Part shown: piece by piece, positions 1 through 5,197 of the stretch
Layout of the letters: every line of letters starts with the position of its first letter
Numbering within the stretch: position 1 is the first letter of the stretch
Assembly (NCBI GenBank): GCA_030150315.1
Contig: JASLGB010000264.1
Location: 1 to 5,197 of the forward strand
Source: Dokdonella sp.
Lineage (GTDB): Bacteria; Pseudomonadota; Gammaproteobacteria; Xanthomonadales; Rhodanobacteraceae
Direction of reading: 5' to 3'
DNA: 5,197 bases
Position numbers and translations under genes: made by a program
Notes under the pieces: model-generated
What the model saw: only the letters and a program-made list of their open reading frames with translations
Told to the model about the DNA's origin: nothing
Databases searched by the model: none

Positions 1-237
1 CTCGACCGCCGGCTCGAAACCGGTGAACACGCTGGCGTAGTCCATCGTTTCGACGGAATAGCCGGCCAGGCGCAGGCGCCGAGACAGATACGCCAGCGTC
101 ACGCCGCGCATCCAGATGCCATGCAGAAGGATCACGTGCTCGCACGGCGGCTCCGTCGTGCTGCCGCCTCGCGCGCGTGCCGTTGCTGCCAAGCGCAGCT
201 TTGGCCGTTTCGCGCCGTCGGCAGCTTCCGGTCTCAC
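1..237 (-). CDS. Alpha/beta hydrolase (esterase/lipase-like), N-terminal fragment
   Basis: The first 79 residues of a protein that runs off the left edge. After about 33 Ala/Arg-rich residues with no signal peptide or membrane segment comes HVILLHGIWM (residues 34-43), a first core beta strand ending in the HG oxyanion-type motif of alpha/beta hydrolases. A helix follows (LAYLSRRLRLAGY, 48-60), then a second strand, SVETMDYAS (61-69). This layout is typical of the esterase/lipase branch that includes PGAP1-like proteins. The nucleophile (GxSxG), acid and histidine lie outside the window, so activity and substrate cannot be judged. The chosen start is a GTG at 237-235 inside GTGTGA, overlapping the aspS stop by 4 bases; a weak AAGGG lies about 4 bases upstream. 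The overlap implies translational coupling to aspS. An internal TTG at codon 16 is possible but has no visible ribosome site. The fold is well supported; the exact start less so. Confidence 0.8.
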   Translation of the reverse strand, partial: MRPEAADGAKRPKLRLAATARARGGSTTEPPCEHVILLHGIWMRGVTLAYLSRRLRLAGYSVETMDYASVFTGFEPAVE

Positions 238-2015
238 ACTGCGCCCTTGTCGGCCGCGGGTTTCGGCAACACGGCCACATGCAGCTCGGCCAGCTGCGCT
301 GCCGGAATCGGAGACGGCGCCGCCGTCATCAGATCCTGCGCGCTGGTCGTCTTCGGGAATGCGATGACGTCGCGGATCGACTCGGTGCCGGCCATCAAGG
401 CAGCGATGCGGTCGATGCCGAATGCGATGCCGCCGTGCGGCGGCGCGCCGAACTTCAGTGCCTCGAGCAGGAAGCCGAACTTCGCCTCGGCCTCTTCCTT
501 GCCGATGCCGAGCAGATCGAACACCGCGCTCTGCATGTCGGGACGATGGATGCGGATCGAGCCGCCACCGATTTCGTTGCCGTTGAGCACCATGTCGTAA
601 CCGCGCGAAACGGCCGTCTTCGCGTTCGCCTTGAGATCGCCCACGTCATCGACCTTGGGTGCGGTGAACGGATGATGCAGGGCCACGTAGCGACCGGCCT
701 CGGCGTCGTACTCGAACATCGGGAAGTCGACGACCCACAAGGGACGCCACGCGTCTTCCACGAGACCACGATCACGACCGACCTTCAGGCGCAGCGCGCC
801 CATGTAGTCGGACACGGTCTTGTACGCTCCGGCGCCAAACAGCACGAGGTCGCCGCTCTGCGCGCCAACGGCTTCGAGCAGCGCGTCGAGCGTGGCGTCG
901 TCCAGGAATTTGGCGATCGGCGAATTGAGCCCCTCGCGCCCCTTGGCGCGATCGTCGACGCGGATCCATGCCAGGCCCTTGGCGCCGTATTTCGCCGCAT
1001 GCACGCCGAGCTCGTCGATCTGCTTGCGCGTGAGTGTCGCGCCACCGGGGACGCGCAGCGCCGCCACGCGGCCATCGGGATCATTCGCCGCGTCGGCGAA
1101 TACCTTGAATTCGACCTGCTTCAGCGGCGCCGCGACATCGACCAGCTCCAACGCGATGCGCAGATCGGGCTTGTCCGAGCCGTAGCGTCGCATCGCCTCG
1201 GCATAGGTCATGCGCGGGAATTCGGCGGCGAGCTGGACGCCGGCCACCTCCTTGAAGATCGAGCGGATCATCGCCTCGACCGCGTCCTGCACGTCGCGCT
1301 CTTCGACGAAGGCGAATTCCATGTCCAGCTGCGTGAATTCGGGCTGGCGATCCGCACGCAAGTCTTCGTCGCGGAAGCAGCGCGCGATCTGGTAGTAACG
1401 ATCGAAGCCGGCCACCATCAGCAACTGCTTGAACAACTGCGGCGACTGCGGCAACGCATAGAACTCGCCTTCGTGCACGCGGCTGGGCACGAGGTAGTCG
1501 CGCGCGCCTTCAGGCGTCGCCTTGGTCAGGATCGGCGTCTCGATGTCCTGGAAGCCCTGCGCATCCAGATGGCGGCGCAGCGCCGCCACCAGCCGCGTGC
1601 GCATGCGCATGGCGTGCTGCATGTGCGGGCGGCGCAGGTCGAGATAGCGGTATTTCAGCGCGAGGTCTTCGTTGGTGCTCTCGTGCAGCGCGAACGGGAG
1701 ATCCCTGGCCGCATTGAGGATCTCGACCTTCTCCGCCAGCAGCTCGACCGTGCCGGTCTTGAGTTTGTCGTTGGCGGACACGCGCCGGCGGATGGCACCA
1801 GTAACCTTCAGGCAGTACTCGTAGCCCAACGTTCCCGCGAGCTGGAACGCCTCGGCGTTCTCGCGCTCGACGACGATCTGGGCGACGCCCTCGTGGTCGC
1901 GCAGGTCGATGAAGGCGACGTGGCTCTGCAGGCGGATCGTGTCCACCCAGCCGCAAAGGGTGACGTTGTGATCGATCAGCGCCTCGCTCACCAAGCCGCA
2001 GTAATGGGTTCGCAT
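234..2015 (-). CDS. aspS: Aspartyl-tRNA synthetase (AspRS), class II, bacterial type
   Basis: Charges tRNA-Asp with aspartate using ATP, in the cytoplasm. It has 593 residues, the usual length for the bacterial enzyme. Residues 1 to about 105 are the OB-fold anticodon-binding domain (VTLCGWV at 18-24, FIDLRDHEG at 35-43). The class II catalytic core follows: LKYRYLDLRRP (120-130), the flipping-loop region TPEGARDYLVPSRV (167-180), QSPQLFKQL (190-198), motif 2 FRDEDLRADRQPEFTQLD (214-231) and motif 3 GIAFGIDRIAALMAGTESIRD (529-549). The bacterial GAD insertion occupies roughly 290-410. The start is the ATG opening MRTHYCG, which matches the family N-terminus; the frame stays open to 2201 but that would run through the upstream terminator. 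The Shine-Dalgarno is weak. A promoter-like pair lies 26-54 bases upstream, and the hydrolase gene overlaps the stop. One oddity is the anticodon loop: residues 25-32 read DTIRLQSH where E. coli has NRRRDLGS. Confidence 0.98.
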   Translation of the reverse strand: MRTHYCGLVSEALIDHNVTLCGWVDTIRLQSHVAFIDLRDHEGVAQIVVERENAEAFQLAGTLGYEYCLKVTGAIRRRVSANDKLKTGTVELLAEKVEILNAARDLPFALHESTNEDLALKYRYLDLRRPHMQHAMRMRTRLVAALRRHLDAQGFQDIETPILTKATPEGARDYLVPSRVHEGEFYALPQSPQLFKQLLMVAGFDRYYQIARCFRDEDLRADRQPEFTQLDMEFAFVEERDVQDAVEAMIRSIFKEVAGVQLAAEFPRMTYAEAMRRYGSDKPDLRIALELVDVAAPLKQVEFKVFADAANDPDGRVAALRVPGGATLTRKQIDELGVHAAKYGAKGLAWIRVDDRAKGREGLNSPIAKFLDDATLDALLEAVGAQSGDLVLFGAGAYKTVSDYMGALRLKVGRDRGLVEDAWRPLWVVDFPMFEYDAEAGRYVALHHPFTAPKVDDVGDLKANAKTAVSRGYDMVLNGNEIGGGSIRIHRPDMQSAVFDLLGIGKEEAEAKFGFLLEALKFGAPPHGGIAFGIDRIAALMAGTESIRDVIAFPKTTSAQDLMTAAPSPIPAAQLAELHVAVLPKPAADKGAV

Positions 2016-2040
2016 GGATGGTCTGCCGGAAAAACCACAA

Positions 2041-2069
2041 ATGCTACGAAGGTTCCCGCGGCATCGCAA
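2041..2069 (-). promoter_or_regulatory. Putative sigma-70 promoter for aspS
   Basis: Read on the minus strand, TTGCGA (2069-2064) and TAGCAT (2046-2041) are separated by exactly 17 bases. Each matches 4 of 6 consensus positions. Transcription would start near 2034, giving a leader of about 20 bases before the aspS ATG. The element lies between the upstream terminator and aspS, where a promoter is expected. The match is moderate and was found by eye. Confidence 0.45.
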
Positions 2070-2104
2070 TGAATACCGGCCACCGGCAATGCGTTCCGCG
2101 CAAA

Positions 2105-2133
2105 GAAAACGCCCGCACAAGGCGGGCGTTTTC
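2105..2133 (-). terminator. Intrinsic terminator after the DUF3011 gene
   Basis: A perfect 12-base-pair inverted repeat (GAAAACGCCCGC paired with GCGGGCGTTTTC) encloses a 5-base loop at 2117-2121. On the minus strand the GC core is followed by TTTTCTTTG, a good U-tract. It starts 18 bases past the stop of the DUF3011 gene and should separate that unit from aspS. The A-run on the other arm means it could also work on the plus strand, but no plus-strand gene is visible to need it. Confidence 0.9.
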
Positions 2134-2151
2134 AGAACGGCGGAAGCGGGA

Positions 2152-2748
2152 TCAGCGCCAGCGGCGCTCGACCACGAACTCGCCACTGCAACCCTGATCA
2201 ACCCACACGCCGGCGCGATTCCAGCCCCAGGTGCGGCCTTCCACGCAACGCGAGTCGGACAACTGGCGACGCAGGCTCACGCGGCTGCCCTGTCCGGTGT
2301 CGACCTGACACATGTTGTAGCGGAAGTTGTTGCTGGTGCAGCGGAGCACGATGTCCCTGTCCCAACCCGTACCCGGCTTCCAGCCACCGCCATGATGTCC
2401 CGGGCCACCGTGCCCCGGTCCGCCATGGCCACGGCCTGCCTCGACGAAGACACCGCCGCAACCGCGATCAACCCAGACCTGACCACGACGGCTGCCCCAA
2501 GTGCGGCCTTCGATGCAGGCGGAATTGGAAGTCTGGCGCGCCAGCTCTGCCTTCCTCCACGGTATCGAGCAGGTCTGCTCGCGCATGTTCATGCTGCGGC
2601 ACTGGATCGCGCCGCCCGGACCATACTGCGCCGACGTCGCAGCCGCGACGGTCGACTGCGCCATTGCAGGCGCTGCCGTCGTCTGAGCCATGGCGGGCGC
2701 CGCCCCAATGGTGACGGCCAGCGAGAACAGCAATCCACGATACTTCAT
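2152..2748 (-). CDS. Secreted protein with two DUF3011 domains
   Basis: A 198-residue exported protein of unknown function. A Sec signal peptide (basic MKYR, hydrophobic LLFSLAVTIGAAP) ends at AMA, with predicted cleavage after residue 21, so the product is probably periplasmic or extracellular. Two related domains follow, at about 48-103 and 134-194. Each has four cysteines (50, 60, 78, 97 and 137, 146, 168, 187), suggesting two disulfides per domain. Each ends in a shared block: CIEGRTWGSRRGQVWVDRGC in the first, CVEGRTWGWNRAGVWVDQGC in the second. I recognise this as DUF3011. The linker (104-130) is Gly/His-rich with GHGGP repeats. The ATG at 2748 is fixed by a perfect AGGAGG six bases upstream and by the signal peptide. 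It sits 88 bases after fmdB with no clear promoter of its own, and ends at a strong terminator. The family assignment is from memory of its pattern; its role in this window is unknown. Confidence 0.9.
   Translation of the reverse strand: MKYRGLLFSLAVTIGAAPAMAQTTAAPAMAQSTVAAATSAQYGPGGAIQCRSMNMREQTCSIPWRKAELARQTSNSACIEGRTWGSRRGQVWVDRGCGGVFVEAGRGHGGPGHGGPGHHGGGWKPGTGWDRDIVLRCTSNNFRYNMCQVDTGQGSRVSLRRQLSDSRCVEGRTWGWNRAGVWVDQGCSGEFVVERRWR
2386..2430 (-). repeat. 15-base tandem repeat encoding GHGGP units
   Basis: Three consecutive 15-base units inside the DUF3011 gene encode GHGGP, GHGGP and the diverged GHHGG (residues 107-121). They form the flexible linker between the two cysteine-rich domains. 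The units differ at several third positions, so the array is not a fresh expansion. The four histidines could bind metal, but that is inference. Confidence 0.8.
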
Positions 2749-2754
2749 GTCGTC

Positions 2755-2760
2755 CCTCCT
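2755..2760 (-). promoter_or_regulatory. Consensus Shine-Dalgarno of the DUF3011 gene
   Basis: AGGAGG on the minus strand, with a 6-base spacer to the ATG at 2748. It settles the start of the DUF3011 gene, whose reading frame is open further upstream into fmdB. It is much stronger than the sites before aspS or fmdB, suggesting efficient translation of the secreted protein. Confidence 0.88.
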
Positions 2761-2836
2761 ACTTTTGGTGGTCGCGGGCTTGAAGTCTTTTGGAGCGCGG
2801 CTGAACGCGACCGAACGATGCGCCTCGGCCGGATTG

Positions 2837-3139
2837 TCAGTTACCCGAAGAGGAAGTGGAAGCATCGCCCGACGTGCTGCCCGATGACGCCGATCCGGCA
2901 TCGCTCTTGGCAGGCGCGGAGTCGGGCTTTTCCGCCAGATTGCGCTTCTTGTCGCCCTCTTTCTTGAAGTCCGTTTCATACCAGCCGCTGCCTGCAAGGC
3001 GGAATGCCGGCGCCGTCAAGCGTCGCTTGACGCGCGGTTGGCCACACTCTGGGCACTCGGTCGGATCGGGATCGGAAAGTTTCTGCAATCGGTCGAACAC
3101 CGCTTCGCAGGCCTGGCATTCAAATTCGTAGATCGGCAT
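2837..3139 (-). CDS. FmdB-family zinc-ribbon protein
   Basis: A small cytoplasmic protein of 100 residues. It opens with MPIYEFECQACEAVFDRLQK, close to the hallmark start of the FmdB/CxxC_CxxC regulatory-type zinc-ribbon family. Four cysteines in two CxxC knuckles (8/11 and 29/32, CQAC and CPEC) would bind one zinc. The conserved part continues through KRRLTAPAFRLAGSGWYETDF (38-58). From residue 59 a basic stretch leads into a low-complexity Ser/Ala/Gly tail. The family is named after a putative regulator of formamidase in Methylophilus, but for most members no function is shown. The ATG is fixed by the conserved MPIYE start; GGAG lies 4 bases upstream. The DUF3011 gene begins 88 bases downstream with no terminator between them, so the two may share a transcript. 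A small zinc-ribbon gene shortly upstream of aspS is, as I recall, a common proteobacterial arrangement. Confidence 0.95.
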   Translation of the reverse strand: MPIYEFECQACEAVFDRLQKLSDPDPTECPECGQPRVKRRLTAPAFRLAGSGWYETDFKKEGDKKRNLAEKPDSAPAKSDAGSASSGSTSGDASTSSSGN

Positions 3140-3353
3140 GACGCTCCAGAAAAAGTAAGCGACCACGTGCTCGGGCGCGGCCGGGCGACGCAAGAGGATG
3201 CGATCGCCGTGGAAAAATACAAGCCCTTCCCGCTGGCTGCTGCGGCCCGCGGCGCCGATGGCCACGCATCCGGGGAGTGCCGCCTCGCCGCCGGCCAGTC
3301 GAAACGTGCGGCGCCTGTCGCCGCTTGCCCACTCCGCATCCGTGCATGCGCAA

Positions 3354-3387
3354 GGCCGCGCGCCGCCCCGCCGGGAGGCGCGCGGCC
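3354..3387 (-). terminator. GC-rich hairpin after clpB, probable terminator
   Basis: A perfect 11-base-pair inverted repeat (GGCCGCGCGCC paired with GGCGCGCGGCC) encloses 12 bases that can themselves fold as CCC-GGC-GGG. It begins 5 bases after the clpB stop. On the minus strand only TTG follows, so the U-tract is very poor. It may terminate inefficiently, need a helper factor, or mainly protect the 3' end of the clpB message. The remaining spacer up to fmdB (3140-3353) shows no gene or convincing promoter. Confidence 0.55.
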
Positions 3388-3392
3388 CGTGA

Positions 3393-5197
<1,805 letters not shown>

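Noticed and set aside
177..2072. Long plus-strand open frame of 631 codons opposite aspS
   Set aside because: It is antisense to a perfectly conserved AspRS, is very Arg/His/Ala-rich, and matches no family. Long antisense frames are normal in high-GC coding DNA.
2016..2201. Longer AspRS starting up to 62 residues earlier
   Set aside because: The extension would be encoded across the terminator hairpin and the end of the DUF3011 gene, and the family N-terminus MRT-YCG fits the ATG at 2015.
2749..2836. Promoter for the DUF3011 gene in the gap after fmdB
   Set aside because: No -35/-10 pair with reasonable spacing was found. The gene may be read through from fmdB or use a non-sigma-70 promoter.
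2014..2967. Plus-strand open frame of 317 codons opposite the DUF3011 and fmdB genes
   Set aside because: It crosses two real minus-strand genes and the terminator between them, and has low-complexity Ala/Arg composition with no recognisable motif. It is a shadow frame.
3140..3353. Possible extra coding sequence or N-terminal extension upstream of fmdB
   Set aside because: The frame is open and looks faintly protein-like (VVAYFFWSV before the Met). However, FmdB proteins start at MPIYE, no ribosome site supports an earlier start, and the same frame stays open into antisense clpB, so chance is the simpler reading.
3140..3353. Promoter for fmdB
   Set aside because: A TATTTT at 3219-3214 resembles a -10 box on the minus strand, but no -35 match lies at 16-18 bases. 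No other pair passed, so none was annotated.

Overview
The window reads as core chromosomal DNA from a high-GC gammaproteobacterium. The best fit is the order Lysobacterales (Xanthomonadales), probably the Rhodanobacteraceae/Lysobacteraceae group. This rests on the AspRS and ClpB proteins, whose wording matches what I recall of those families, and on a two-domain DUF3011 secreted protein, a family I associate with this order. No database search was possible, so the placement is inference.

All five genes lie on the minus strand, so transcription runs from high to low coordinates. In that direction they are: the C-terminal two thirds of the disaggregase clpB (cut by the right edge); a strong GC hairpin and a 253-base spacer; a small FmdB-type zinc-ribbon gene; a secreted DUF3011 protein with a consensus Shine-Dalgarno and its own intrinsic terminator; a promoter-like element and aspS (aspartyl-tRNA synthetase); and, overlapping the aspS stop by 4 bases, the start of an alpha/beta hydrolase (cut by the left edge).

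The window appears to hold three transcription units. clpB ends at the GC hairpin. fmdB and the DUF3011 gene may be co-transcribed and end at the hairpin at 2105-2133. aspS plus the hydrolase form a translationally coupled pair. ClpB (protein rescue) and AspRS (translation) are housekeeping. The zinc-ribbon, DUF3011 and hydrolase functions are not known in detail.

I saw no tRNA, rRNA, CRISPR array, insertion sequence, phage gene or toxin-antitoxin pair, and no convincing new system. The items most worth a second look are an atypical anticodon-binding loop in AspRS and the internal architecture of the DUF3011 protein: a 270-base-offset duplication, a GHGGP tandem linker and a doubled signal-peptidase site.
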